A stretch of 17,937 bases of DNA, taken from NCBI GenBank assembly GCA_964483375.1, contig CAZABJ010000054.1, positions 1-17,937 of the forward strand, read 5' to 3'. Shown here in pieces: positions 6,602-14,278 of this stretch. Every line of letters begins with the position of its first letter. Positions within the stretch are counted from its first letter, which is position 1. Below the pieces are notes generated by a model. It worked only from the letters and a program-made list of their open reading frames with translations. It had not been told where the DNA came from and did not search any database. Position numbers and translations under genes: made by a program. The stretch comes from JAUIEH01 sp964483375. Lineage in GTDB: Bacteria > Pseudomonadota > Alphaproteobacteria > Caulobacterales > Maricaulaceae.

Positions 6602-7495
6602 GTGACCCACTACGTCTGTGCCATGCAGGACATGCACGTACGCCTTCAAAAACTGCTGGATGCAATTCCTGAGGGCTGCATCCGAATGGTTGAGGACGAC
6701 AACGACGATGACCGTCGAGCTGGATTCAATCGCCATTCCGAAATAAATAAAGATGAAATTAAAAAACACTCGCCGGGTGAACAAGAGAAAATTCATCAGG
6801 CGATCAATGGTCATCACCATGATCATTTGTTTAATTTAGATAGTTTTGACGTTTTACTAGAAAGCGTTGAGCATTACAAACGAAAGGCGCAAGAAGTGCT
6901 GAAACGCTACGATCTTCCAGATCGTGATGGCGTTTGGATCAAAAGGGAGGACACTTGGCAACCCGCCGGTGGTGCCCGCGCTCACGCAAGTTTTGGCGAG
7001 CGCGGTGACACCCTCCAGGCGCTTGCGGCATCCAAGCGAGGGCGTGCAGCCGAGCCGTATCGGGCCTACAACCTTCTCAGGGCCTGTGATGACGCTCTTC
7101 GGTTACTACCCGCGGTCCACGGCCGTGCTGAGCAATACAAGTGTGACGGCTCACTGCTTGTACGGGCTATCAACCACATGGTCGCTGTTGTCGAAGCGCA
7201 TGCCAGACTTGAGTTTCAGCAAGATGCTGCACGAGCCGTATACGCACACAACAAATCTCTTGACGGCGCAAACACTGGCCGCCGGGCGGCCACCAGACTG
7301 TCGAGCGAAAAGTTGGCCAAGGCGGTCAGAGAGTTTCGCGCGGCCCAACAAACAGAGCCGACGCTGAAAGTAGGAACCTGGGCCCGGCGTAGTGGGGCTG
7401 CGGAACAGTTTGGCGTCCAGCCCGACACGCTCGCGAAGCGTCTAAGACCTCACCTGAGAAAATTGGCGGCAGACCCCGGGCAAATGCCGTCCTGA
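6602..7495 (+). CDS. Hypothetical protein of foreign base composition
   Basis: An open frame of 297 codons from GTG 6602; ATG 6623 or 6632 are alternative starts and none has a good ribosome site. No family is recognised. Residues about 45-100 are unusually AT-rich for this window (Lys/Ile/His codons, INGHHHDHLFNLDSFDVLLE), while the rest is GC-rich, suggesting a patchwork gene. The C-terminus (AEQFGVQPDTLAKRLRPHLRKL) looks like a helix-turn-helix and could bind DNA. It lies between the DGR and the replication module. It does not resemble the DGR accessory protein Avd (shorter, four-helix), although that role cannot be excluded. Confidence 0.55.
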   Translation: MTHYVCAMQDMHVRLQKLLDAIPEGCIRMVEDDNDDDRRAGFNRHSEINKDEIKKHSPGEQEKIHQAINGHHHDHLFNLDSFDVLLESVEHYKRKAQEVLKRYDLPDRDGVWIKREDTWQPAGGARAHASFGERGDTLQALAASKRGRAAEPYRAYNLLRACDDALRLLPAVHGRAEQYKCDGSLLVRAINHMVAVVEAHARLEFQQDAARAVYAHNKSLDGANTGRRAATRLSSEKLAKAVREFRAAQQTEPTLKVGTWARRSGAAEQFGVQPDTLAKRLRPHLRKLAADPGQMPS

Positions 7496-7551
7496 CATCG
7501 CCATACCTTCGTCGCCGCTCGCATCCAGTGGCGTCCACATGGGTTGTGTCG

Positions 7552-7761
7552 ATGAAACAGGCTTTGAGGTTCTCAGACTCACTTGGCTACTCTGCCATCG
7601 CCGTCGCCCCGGCTGAAGCGGCGCGTCTGGCCGGCGTCGGCCGCAGCACGCTTTATCTCGCGCTCAAATCCGGCGCGCTGCCCTCAATCAAGCTTGGCAA
7701 GCGCCGGCTCATCCGCGTGGACGCGCTGGAGGCGTGGCTCGACAGCCACGCGGAGGTCTGA
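7552..7761 (+). CDS. Small helix-turn-helix protein, AlpA/excisionase type
   Basis: 69 residues from ATG 7552; GTG 7528 would add 8. AEAARLAGVGRSTLYLALKSGALPSIKLGKRRLIRVDALEAWLDSH is the winged-HTH pattern of excisionase-family (HTH_17) proteins: recognition helix, wing with KLGKRR, then the final LEAWL helix. Such proteins direct excision or regulate module genes in integrated plasmids and phage satellites. It is first in a tight gene row, with the next start 4 bp after its stop codon. Confidence 0.8.
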   Translation: MKQALRFSDSLGYSAIAVAPAEAARLAGVGRSTLYLALKSGALPSIKLGKRRLIRVDALEAWLDSHAEV

Positions 7762-7764
7762 GCG

Positions 7765-8001
7765 ATGGACATCGACGCCATCGCCGAAGCGCTGGGCGGG
7801 CGCAGGCTCTCCCGCGGCTGGCTCGTCTCCTGTCCCGTTCCCGATCACGGCAAGGGCCGCGGCGATCGCAACCCCTCCTGCAAGCTTGATGAAGGCGAGG
7901 GGGGCAAACTGCTTGTCCATTGCTTCGCCGGGTGTCCCCAAAGGGACGTGATCGCGGCGCTGAAGGATCGCGGTCTCTGGCCGCAGGCGGGCCGCCGATG
8001 A
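7765..8001 (+). CDS. CHC2-type zinc-finger protein (primase zinc-binding domain)
   Basis: 78 residues. CPVPDH (C23, H28) and CFAGC (C53, C57) form a CHC2-like zinc-binding site as at the N-terminus of DnaG-like and phage primases, where it contacts template DNA. Here the domain is a separate polypeptide. Its stop overlaps the ATG of the Toprim gene (ATGA), so the two are translationally coupled and probably act as one split primase. Confidence 0.78.
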   Translation: MDIDAIAEALGGRRLSRGWLVSCPVPDHGKGRGDRNPSCKLDEGEGGKLLVHCFAGCPQRDVIAALKDRGLWPQAGRR

Positions 8002-8714
8002 GCGCGGCGCCGGAGTTCGACGCCCAAGGCGATCGGCGTGCGCTTGGATGCGCCCTGTTCGAACAGGGTTTCGCCCTCGCAGGCACGCCGGGCGCGACCT
8101 ATCTGCGCGAAACGCGTGGTCTCGCTGTTCCGTGGCCGGATGACCGGGCGATGGGCTGGGTCTCGCCGCTGCGCTTCACCTGGGCGGCGCCCTTCTCCAA
8201 TGACGGGCGCTGGCGCGTACCGGCGCTTCTGGCGGCGGTCACCGACGAGGCCGGTGCGTGTGTGGCCGTCCAAGCCACGGGCTTGGGGCCGAACGGGCGC
8301 GGCAAGATCGCGGGGCGTGAGCCGCGCCGGAATTTCGGTTCGCCCGCCGCCGGCGTGGTGCGGCTCTTTCCGCGGTTGATCGGCGACCACACCGGCGCGC
8401 TCGCGGTCGCGGAGGGCGTGGAGACGGCGATCGGCTTTGCGCTGATGTCGGGCTACCCGACGTGGGTGACGCTCGGCGCGTCCTATCTCAAGCATTTCAC
8501 GCCGCCCCGTGGCGTGGATGAGCTGGTGATCGCCGCCGACAACGACCGGCCGGGGCTCGAAGCCGCGCGGGCGCTGGCCGCGCGCCTGGAACGGGACGTC
8601 GCCGTAGAGATCCGCACGCCGGACCGCGACGGCGAGGATTGGGCGGATGTCGCTCCGCGCTCGCCTGACGCGTGGTCGCGGGAGTGTGTGGAGCCGCCCG
8701 ATGCCGAGCGTTGA
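7998..8714 (+). CDS. Toprim-domain primase subunit
   Basis: 238 residues from the ATG overlapping the preceding stop. The N-terminal half resembles the DUF7146-like region in front of Toprim in mobile-element primases (YLRETRGLAVP). The Toprim core has LAVAEGVETAIGF (E139) and LVIAADNDRPGLEAA (D181, D183), the metal-binding Glu and DxD. It likely supplies the catalytic half of primer synthesis for the module, working with the CHC2 protein upstream and the helicase downstream. Its last 14 bases overlap the next gene. Confidence 0.83.
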   Translation: MSAAPEFDAQGDRRALGCALFEQGFALAGTPGATYLRETRGLAVPWPDDRAMGWVSPLRFTWAAPFSNDGRWRVPALLAAVTDEAGACVAVQATGLGPNGRGKIAGREPRRNFGSPAAGVVRLFPRLIGDHTGALAVAEGVETAIGFALMSGYPTWVTLGASYLKHFTPPRGVDELVIAADNDRPGLEAARALAARLERDVAVEIRTPDRDGEDWADVAPRSPDAWSRECVEPPDAER

Positions 8715-10131
8715 GGGCCTGGGGCAGGTGGTGCCGTTCGAGCGCAAGCCCGATGAGGCCAGCGACGGGGGCGCAGCGGATCCGCTCACGCTCGCCAGTG
8801 GATCTCATGTGGCGCTCGCGCGCGCGGTTCTTGCAGCGCTCAAGGGTGATGAGACCGACGCGCCGGAGTGCCTCTATTGCGAGGGGGCGTTCTATCAGTT
8901 TGAGGACGGCGTGTGGGCGGTGCTCGATGACGACGCGGTGCGCCGCCGGATTTACGACTTTGATGGGACGAAACCCGTGTCGGGCCGCACCATCGTGCTC
9001 ACGAAGTCCACGATCGACGGCGTGATCCGGGAGATGCAGACCCTGGCCGCGGCTCCAGGCTTCTTCGACGATCCCACTCCCGGCATTGCGTGCCAAAACG
9101 GCTTCGTCGTCATACCCGAGGACGGCGAACCGTATCGTGAGCCGCTGACGCCTGAGCACCGCGTCCGCTGGCGTTTCCCCGCCGCTTTGCGGCCGCAGGG
9201 GTTTGTGCGGCCGCCGACGAACACCATGCTGAATCGATTGATGAACGGCTGCTTCGGTGAGGAGGCGGGCGCGATGTGCGACCTTCTCATGGAGGTGGCC
9301 GGTGTCGCCGCGGCCGGCTTGGCCACCCGCTTGCGCCAGCCTAAGGCTGTCATTTTGCACGGGCAATCCGCCGCCAACGGCAAAAGCCAAGTGCTGAACG
9401 TTCTGCGCGGCCTGCTCCCCGCTGACGCCGTGAGCACCGTCACCCCCGCCCAAATGAGCACGCCGCGCTACGCGGTGCAGCTGGCCGGCGCCCTCCTGAA
9501 CACGTCGGATGAACTCGGTGGCGCCGCGATCGCAGGCGAGGCTTTTAAGCAAGCGGTGACGGGCGATCCCATGACCGCCCATGACGTCTACAAGCCCGCC
9601 GTCACCTTCCGCCCAAACGCCCAGCACGTCTTCGCCACCAATGCGCTCCCGCCGTTTCTAGCCGGCATGGACCGCGGCGTGCGGCGTCGGCTGAGCGTGG
9701 TCCCCTTCAATCGCACTGTTCCCAAGGACGAACAGATCCCCGGTATCGGGCGATTGATCCTCGACGACGAAGGCGATCTTCTCCTGGAGCTGGCCGTGGC
9801 GGGCGCAGCGCGGGCGTTTCGGCAAGGCGGGTTCACCGAGCCCGCTTTGTGTCGGGAGGCGCTCAGCGAATGGATTGTCCAGGCTGACGTGGTCCAGCAA
9901 TGGCTTGCGGAAACCGACACGATGGATCTGGAGCCCGGGGGTTATCTGAGCGCCAAGGAGGCGTATCACGCCTTCCGCGATTGGGCCGAGGGCGCCGGTT
10001 TCACGCGCTTCACCATCCCGCAGCCCAACCAGTTTGCACGGCGAGTGAACGCGGCCGGGCTGGCGTGGGTGAGCCATCGACGGCGGAACGGCCGCGGCGG
10101 TTGGCTCGGGCTGCCCCGCCAGCACGAGTGA
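8701..10131 (+). CDS. SF3 helicase, phage P4/D5 type
   Basis: 476 residues from ATG 8701, inside the end of the Toprim gene. Walker A HGQSAANGKSQ (220-230), Walker B LLNTSDELGG (265-274), sensor FATNALPPF (311-319) and arginine finger DRGVRRRLSVVPF (324-336) define a superfamily 3 helicase as in P4 alpha and poxvirus D5-like proteins. The part before about residue 170 is the D5 N-terminal region. It unwinds the element's origin; the iteron-rich sequence directly downstream is the likely substrate. With the two preceding genes it makes a three-polypeptide version of the usual fused primase-helicase. Confidence 0.88.
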   Translation: MPSVEGLGQVVPFERKPDEASDGGAADPLTLASGSHVALARAVLAALKGDETDAPECLYCEGAFYQFEDGVWAVLDDDAVRRRIYDFDGTKPVSGRTIVLTKSTIDGVIREMQTLAAAPGFFDDPTPGIACQNGFVVIPEDGEPYREPLTPEHRVRWRFPAALRPQGFVRPPTNTMLNRLMNGCFGEEAGAMCDLLMEVAGVAAAGLATRLRQPKAVILHGQSAANGKSQVLNVLRGLLPADAVSTVTPAQMSTPRYAVQLAGALLNTSDELGGAAIAGEAFKQAVTGDPMTAHDVYKPAVTFRPNAQHVFATNALPPFLAGMDRGVRRRLSVVPFNRTVPKDEQIPGIGRLILDDEGDLLLELAVAGAARAFRQGGFTEPALCREALSEWIVQADVVQQWLAETDTMDLEPGGYLSAKEAYHAFRDWAEGAGFTRFTIPQPNQFARRVNAAGLAWVSHRRRNGRGGWLGLPRQHE

Positions 10132-10134
10132 GGC

Positions 10135-10368
10135 GGTGGGGGTGAGGTGGGGTGTTGTAGGGGTGAAATGGATCTTAAGTGTTTGAAAGTATTGATAGGT
10201 GGGGTGAATCTCCGAAAAGTTTCTATACCGCAAGATGTTACGCCGTAACGAAACAAAAGCGGAACGGCGTGGTACACAAAATTTGTTGGGCGTTTTACCC
10301 CACTTTTACATACTTTCAGAGGGTTAGCCCGGGTTTCACCCCTACCGGATCCCCACTTCACCCCCACC
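10135..10368. other. Candidate replication origin: long inverted repeat with iterons
   Basis: The intergenic region after the helicase starts with a 34-base arm (10135-10168) and ends with its imperfect reverse complement (10334-10368). Each arm holds GGGGTGAAA-like boxes. Further copies lie inside, at 10201-10209 on the plus strand and 10293-10301 on the minus strand, next to matching TGAAAGTAT on both sides. The centre contains the palindrome TTACGCCGTAA near 10238. Phage P4 and related replicons have iterons beside the alpha gene that bind the primase-helicase, so an origin is the best reading. A regulatory site for the downstream gene is the alternative. Confidence 0.6.
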
Positions 10369-10416
10369 TCGCGTGCTGGGCGGCGCGCGTTTCGACTGAG
10401 CCGGGAGGATAGCACG

Positions 10417-11043
10417 ATGGGCGGCCTTGGGCCACGCGGCTGGAACCACAGCGGGCGGGCGACGACCGACGACGCGCTGAAGCTCGACATTGATAGTTAT
10501 CGGCGCGCGGGCGCGCTCACGGACGGCTGGCGGGGCGTTACGCGCTGGATGCGCGGCGACCAAGAGACCGGCGCGATCAGTGTGCGGGGCGGGCGCGATC
10601 AGCTGACGGCGTCCTTCACCGTCCAGGTCCGCGGCGAGGAGGCCCGGCCCATCAGTGAGACGATCCCCATCGTCTGGGGCCCGTGGGGCGCTGTGGGGGA
10701 GCGCCCGGCCTTCCTGTGCCCTCGCTGCGGTGATCGCCGACTGCATCTTTATCTGTGGCGGGGCCGGGTGGCGTGCCGTGGCTGCGCGGAGCTCACGTAT
10801 CAAAGCCGCCGCGAGCGGGAGCGCGATCGCGCAATCCGCCGTGCCCAGAAACTGCGCGCGCGTCTGGGCGGGGAGCTGAGCTTGGACGCGCCGCCGCCGG
10901 AACGGCCCAAGCGCATGTGGCGGCGGACCTATGAGCGCCAGCTTGCGGCTCTCGCGGCGGCGGAGCAAAGGGCGCTGGACGGCTTCAACGACGCGCTCGT
11001 GAAACTCTACACGGCGACAGACGGGGAGGCGTTTTGGCGATGA
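10417..11043 (+). CDS. Zinc-ribbon protein of mobile elements (conserved hypothetical)
   Basis: 208 residues. ATG 10417 follows GGGAGGAT at good spacing. The N-terminus (RGWNHSGRATTDDALKLDI) and a beta-rich middle precede a zinc ribbon CPRC (C101, C104) ... CRGC (C120, C123), then YQSRRERERDRAIRRAQKLR, a basic helix. I recognise this layout as a widespread hypothetical family found in integrated elements; no function is established. A DNA- or RNA-binding role is suggested by the zinc ribbon and basic tail. Its stop overlaps the next start (ATGA). Confidence 0.75.
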   Translation: MGGLGPRGWNHSGRATTDDALKLDIDSYRRAGALTDGWRGVTRWMRGDQETGAISVRGGRDQLTASFTVQVRGEEARPISETIPIVWGPWGAVGERPAFLCPRCGDRRLHLYLWRGRVACRGCAELTYQSRRERERDRAIRRAQKLRARLGGELSLDAPPPERPKRMWRRTYERQLAALAAAEQRALDGFNDALVKLYTATDGEAFWR

Positions 11044-11834
11044 GCAGCCGCACCAAGACAATCGCGCGCCGGCGCGAGGCCGAGCCCGTCTCCTCCGCCG
11101 CAAACGCTCTGACCGGGTGGGAGGACGCCGACGCGCATCACGCTCGGCTCGACGCGCTGATGCGCGAGCACGCGCCGCAGGGGCCGACCGAGACCCACCT
11201 TGTCGAGCGGCTGGCCCAGCTGATGCTCCGCTGTGATCGGCTTGTGGCCACTGAGCGAGGCTTGCTGGCCGCCGGTCTGCACCGCGCCACCGACAGCCCC
11301 TATGACCGGGAGGCGATCGCCGAGCGCGTGACGCTCATGCCGGGCGGGGAGGGCGCGCGGCGTTATGACGTCGCCGAGGCGATCCGCACCACCGCGCGTG
11401 ATGACGCGCGTGTGCATCGCGCCATGGTCGACGCGCGTCGGGCGCTCGCGGCCGCCCGGACCCGCCTGCGCCGGGGCGGCCCGACCGCTTATGCCGAGGC
11501 TTTGGCGCAGCTCTTGACGGATCAGCGTGATGAGTGGGCGCAGGCGCTCGTTGAGGAGGCCGACGATGACGGCGCGCCGCATTGGCGGCCGACGCCCGCT
11601 GATCTCTTGCGCTACATCGACACTGAGCTGGAGGCGGCGGTGAAGGCGGGGCTCGCGCATGTCACGACCGCCCCGCTCTTGCGCGCCCAGGCCCACGCCC
11701 AAGCGTTTGAGCCGGAGAAGATGGCCGCGCTTTACGACCTCGACGCGCATCTGGTCCGGCAATTTGAGAAGACGCTCGCGATGCTGCTCAAGCTTCAGGC
11801 CATGCGCGCGGCTCCTGGAACAGAGGGGGAATGA
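11040..11834 (+). CDS. Helical mobile-element protein of unknown function
   Basis: 264 residues from ATG 11040, coupled to the zinc-ribbon gene. It is almost wholly helical, rich in Ala, Arg and Glu. An N-terminal Arg-rich stretch is followed by THLVERLAQLMLRCDRLVATE and, at the end, LDAHLVRQFEKTLAMLLKLQAMR. Proteins with this pair of helices accompany zinc-ribbon proteins and transposase or terminase-like genes in many mobile elements, but I know no assigned activity. It is the last gene of the replication module; the right copy of the 20-bp repeat begins 11 bases after its stop. Confidence 0.7.
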   Translation: MSSRTKTIARRREAEPVSSAANALTGWEDADAHHARLDALMREHAPQGPTETHLVERLAQLMLRCDRLVATERGLLAAGLHRATDSPYDREAIAERVTLMPGGEGARRYDVAEAIRTTARDDARVHRAMVDARRALAAARTRLRRGGPTAYAEALAQLLTDQRDEWAQALVEEADDDGAPHWRPTPADLLRYIDTELEAAVKAGLAHVTTAPLLRAQAHAQAFEPEKMAALYDLDAHLVRQFEKTLAMLLKLQAMRAAPGTEGE

Positions 11835-11844
11835 ACGCCGGAGC

Positions 11845-11864
11845 GTTACCCAAAACGCTACCCA
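11845..11864. repeat. Right copy of the 20-bp inverted repeat; candidate arm site
   Basis: GTTACCCAAAACGCTACCCA is the reverse complement of 104-123 with one mismatch. Its place just after the last module gene mirrors the left copy just after the tRNA, which suggests the right end of the integrated element is near 11.9 kb. I found no second copy of the tRNA 3' end in the window. Confidence 0.5.
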
Positions 11865-12287
11865 ATCCGCTTTCTCTCTGACCCTGACCTCCCTAATCAC
11901 TTAGGATTACGCGATCCTCGCGGTTCTGGCCCTCGGAAAGTTGATCAGAGAGCTTGCATTCTCTTGCGCCCGTCGGACGTTGCGCCTGCTATGCCTTTAT
12001 GCCGCTCATCGACAAGGGCGGCATGCGGACAAAGCCCCAGCGTGTCCGCTTTCTTGCCGAAAGTGGACACGCCGCGGCCAACGCCCACGAATGTCGGCTT
12101 TCGGCAGAGCGCAGGCCCGCTTTGATGCGGCGCCACTTCCGTCATCGACCCGAAGTTGTCAACGATGCGGCCCGTCACGAAAGACCGCTGCCGGGTTCTT
12201 TTTGGACAATCCCACCAAAGCGCGAACGGCGCGCACCATTTGGGGTGATCGGCTAGCGAACGAAGTTTTACCCGGTGTTGTTGCCCC
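11865..12287. other. Gene-free stretch between the element and IS remnant
   Basis: No supported gene on either strand. It contains the inverted repeat GTGTCCGCTTTC (12042-12053) / GAAAGTGGACAC (12059-12070), 11 of 12 bases paired, in sequence that looks like degenerate intergenic repeat. Open frames here lack ribosome sites and family features. Confidence 0.5.
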
Positions 12288-12395
12288 TCAAAGATCGGAC
12301 AGAGCGTTCTCCTGCGTTGATGGTGTTTGCGCTATAAACTCCGCGGGGAAACGGTAGCCGAGGGCGTTGTGCGGGTGAACCTGATCGTAGTGCTT
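12288..12395 (-). pseudogene. 3' remnant of an IS3-family transposase (OrfB)
   Basis: The minus strand reads KHYDQVHPHNALGYRFPAEF, the characteristic C-terminal end of IS3-family OrfB, and stops at 12288. The catalytic core and OrfA are missing, so this is a relic. It is not derived from the complete IS at 15319-16612, whose C-terminus differs (HDNRLRPHSSLGYRPPAPV). Confidence 0.8.
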
Positions 12396-12579
12396 GGACG
12401 AGGCCGGCAACTGGGCGATGACGGATCGGCCGTCGGACCGGGCCGGAGCCGGCGGGTTTGGGCCCTGGCGTTCTGCTCGGGTGGTCTCTTGGGGTGACGT
12501 TTCCGTTGTTTAGCACCGCCGGTTAGCGCCAGGAACACATATCAACGGTGTCCAAGTCGTTCGTTGGCGGCGCAGCCGC

Positions 12580-12753
12580 CTACACAAAAGCTTGAAACAG
12601 CGCGAAGGACGCCGCGAATGTCGATGCGACCAGCAAGGCAAGAGCGCCGGCCACGAATGTGCGAACGGGAACGGGCAGCGCGTCGACTGTGCGCCACGCA
12701 AAAGCGAACGTGGTTCCAAACACAGCACACAACGCCGCAGCGGACACAATCAT
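12580..12753 (-). CDS. Small membrane protein, two predicted segments
   Basis: 57 residues from ATG 12753 (minus strand), with a weak GGA ribosome site. MIVSAAALCAVFGTTFAFAW and TFVAGALALLVASTFAASF are two hydrophobic helices separated by a short polar turn (RTVDALPVPVR). No family is recognised. It lies 87 bp downstream of the Coq7-like gene on the same strand and may be the last gene of that operon. Its continuous hydrophobic pattern supports a real gene, but its small size leaves doubt. Confidence 0.5.
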   Translation of the reverse strand: MIVSAAALCAVFGTTFAFAWRTVDALPVPVRTFVAGALALLVASTFAASFALFQAFV

Positions 12754-12840
12754 CGTTCCAACAATTTACCAACTAAATCACTCGTCGCCGCATGGCGTCA
12801 GAGAGACGGTACAGACCGGGAGTTCGACTGTCGTCACCGT

Positions 12841-13410
12841 CTAAACGCGCCGCGCGGCGGCGACCGCGCCGGCCGAGCCGGCGCCAACCAACCAACACCA
12901 CCCGCTCAGCCAGGGTGGCCGCGGCGCCCGCAACGCCCGCGCTTCGTCCCGATGGGCCACTTCATCCTGGCGGCATTGCTCAAGCATCGTGCGCACCAAC
13001 GCCAAATCGGGTCGAAGGCTCAGTCGATCGATCTGCTCTTGATAGTGTTGATCAACAAAAGTCTCCACCGCTTCAATGGTTGCGTAGACCGCGTTCGGAC
13101 CAAACACACTCGGTACAGCCCCAGTCAGCCAGCCGGCGATGCGCCATAGTGGTAAGAGTCTAGACCGACGCCTCGCTGGCAGTACGTCCTCAACGCGCGC
13201 AAGATGTTTGCGTTCCGTCTCCAAGTGTCGGGTCGCAAACGCACGAAGGGCGGTATCGCGGGCGACGGCCAGCACACCTTTGTAAATCCATATGGCCCCC
13301 GTTTCGCCCGCGTGATCGCTGCGCAAATCTTGGGTTAGCCAATTCGGCAAGGCGATGTTGGATGGCGTCCCGTTGTCGAGCGTCGCGCTGTTCGCTGTCA
13401 CCCCGTTCAC
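12841..13410 (-). CDS. coq7: Coq7-type di-iron hydroxylase (demethoxyubiquinone hydroxylase family)
   Basis: 189 residues from GTG 13410. DHAGETGAIWIYKG (E36), ETERKH (E66, H69), TIEAVETFVDQHYQEQ (E113/E116) and DEVAH (E150, H153) reproduce the two half-sites of the Coq7 di-iron centre. The family hydroxylates demethoxyubiquinone in ubiquinone synthesis at the inner membrane. The GTG start overlaps the stop of the 58-aa gene (GTGA), so translation is coupled; a longer open frame to 13614 overlaps that gene and is less likely. It lies downstream of the alternative oxidase, which consumes ubiquinol, so the cluster links making and using the quinone. Confidence 0.88.
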   Translation of the reverse strand: MNGVTANSATLDNGTPSNIALPNWLTQDLRSDHAGETGAIWIYKGVLAVARDTALRAFATRHLETERKHLARVEDVLPARRRSRLLPLWRIAGWLTGAVPSVFGPNAVYATIEAVETFVDQHYQEQIDRLSLRPDLALVRTMLEQCRQDEVAHRDEARALRAPRPPWLSGWCWLVGAGSAGAVAAARRV

Positions 13411-13583
13411 CGCGCACGCACCATGGCGAGTGCGGGTTGACGCCCCCACGTCCGGTACAAAAGCGCCAACTGGGCAGCGCGGCGCGCATTCACGCCATCG
13501 CCAACGCCCTTGAGTTGACGCGCTTGGCGAATGAGCATGTGCGCGAGCAAGCGAAACACATGTGTCTTTTGGTTTTCGACCAT
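13407..13583 (-). CDS. 58-aa protein coupled to the Coq7-like gene
   Basis: ATG 13583 (minus) has an excellent ribosome site, GAGGAG, about seven bases upstream. The protein (MVENQKTHVFRLLAHMLIRQARQLK...) is basic, probably two amphipathic helices, with no membrane segment. No family is recognised. The stop overlaps the Coq7 start, so it likely works with that hydroxylase or sets its translation level. Confidence 0.68.
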   Translation of the reverse strand: MVENQKTHVFRLLAHMLIRQARQLKGVGDGVNARRAAQLALLYRTWGRQPALAMVRAR

Positions 13584-13698
13584 TGGTGAGCTCCTCAGCT
13601 CGTTCTGGCCACACGACAACAAGCGGCGGTTCTTGCCGACGATCGCGGTGTGGGCGTGCGCGTGGGGGTCATCGTTTGCGTGCGGGGTCTTTCCGTCG

Positions 13699-13866
13699 CT
13701 ATGCCGCAGCGTGTTCGAGCGCCTGGACGGCGGCGTACTCACCGCACCATTCACTGGCGGAGACAGTTGGCCATTCCGCTTTGCCGCCCGTCGTTGCTGG
13801 TTGGGGCGCGTAACGGCGGCATTGGGTCTCGCCGACGTTGAAAAAACGACAATTACTGCATTGCAT
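13699..13866 (-). CDS. Cys-rich mini-protein
   Basis: 55 residues from ATG 13866 (minus), with GGAGA seven bases upstream; ATG 13902 would add 12 residues but lacks such a site. CSNCRFF (C3, C6), CRRYAPQP (C16) and WPTVSASEWCGEY (C41) form a four-cysteine pattern that I know from small hypothetical proteins with CxxCxFF and WPxV...WCGE motifs; a metal or Fe-S site is likely. It is transcribed toward the 58-aa and Coq7-like genes. Confidence 0.72.
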   Translation of the reverse strand: MQCSNCRFFNVGETQCRRYAPQPATTGGKAEWPTVSASEWCGEYAAVQALEHAAA

Positions 13867-13941
13867 CCGACATTCTCCATGTTTGTCACACCGAATACGC
13901 ATCGCCCGACAGGTTGGATCATGTGGAGTTCAACAATACAT

Positions 13942-13968
13942 TGCGAGTGAAAATCATTACACTTCGCA
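13942..13968. promoter_or_regulatory. Inverted repeat upstream of the Cys-rich gene
   Basis: TGCGAGTG (13942-13949) and CACTTCGCA (13960-13968) form an imperfect inverted repeat about 75 bp before the Cys-rich gene start. Position and symmetry suit an operator; the regulator is unknown. Confidence 0.35.
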
Positions 13969-13996
13969 TTTACACCGTCATAGCGGCATCTATAAA

Positions 13997-14017
13997 ACAA
14001 AGAGCCTGGCTCTTTGT
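13997..14017 (-). terminator. Terminator after the alternative oxidase
   Basis: ACAAAGAGC-CTG-GCTCTTTGT, a 9-bp perfect stem. Read on the minus strand it is followed by TTTATAG, giving a short U-run. It separates the alternative oxidase transcript from the downstream small-gene/Coq7 unit. Confidence 0.6.
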
Positions 14018-14278
14018 GGTGATCAAGGGTCACAAGTGTCTTCGTCAGAAATGCAAAGAGAGCGTGCGTTATTTTATGAGCGCGACGTGAGTATAATATT
14101 AGATGAATAAGGGTAAATACTGGTGTTGAGCGCCAATATTGCCGAGTCAGTCTTCAACACGGTGCTTTGCGACGGTCGTTTTCGTCGGCTTTTCGCGCCT
14201 CAGGCGACACGGACCCGAGCCCCGGTCGCTCCCACGACGGGGCTGCGGACCTCGTCTCGCCTGGGCCAGCATTTGACG
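14018..14278. other. Gene-free stretch between alternative oxidase and its terminator
   Basis: No supported gene. It is AT-rich around 14070-14115, with a TATAAT at 14092-14097 on the plus strand but no convincing -35 box and no plus-strand gene behind it. Confidence 0.45.

Noticed and set aside
11866..12560. Second copy of the tRNA 3' end as attR
   Set aside because: I looked for the T-arm and acceptor sequence and did not find it here or elsewhere in the window.
12592..13149. Plus-strand frame of 185 codons
   Set aside because: Antisense to the Coq7-like gene and the small membrane protein; no start signal or domain.
13584..14033. Upstream extension of the 58-aa frame to 208 codons
   Set aside because: The extension overlaps the Cys-rich gene in another frame, lacks a ribosome site and passes through the terminator hairpin; the internal ATG at 13583 has a strong ribosome site.
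14092..14097. TATAAT as a plus-strand promoter
   Set aside because: No acceptable -35 hexamer at 16-18 bp and no plus-strand gene downstream before the IS.
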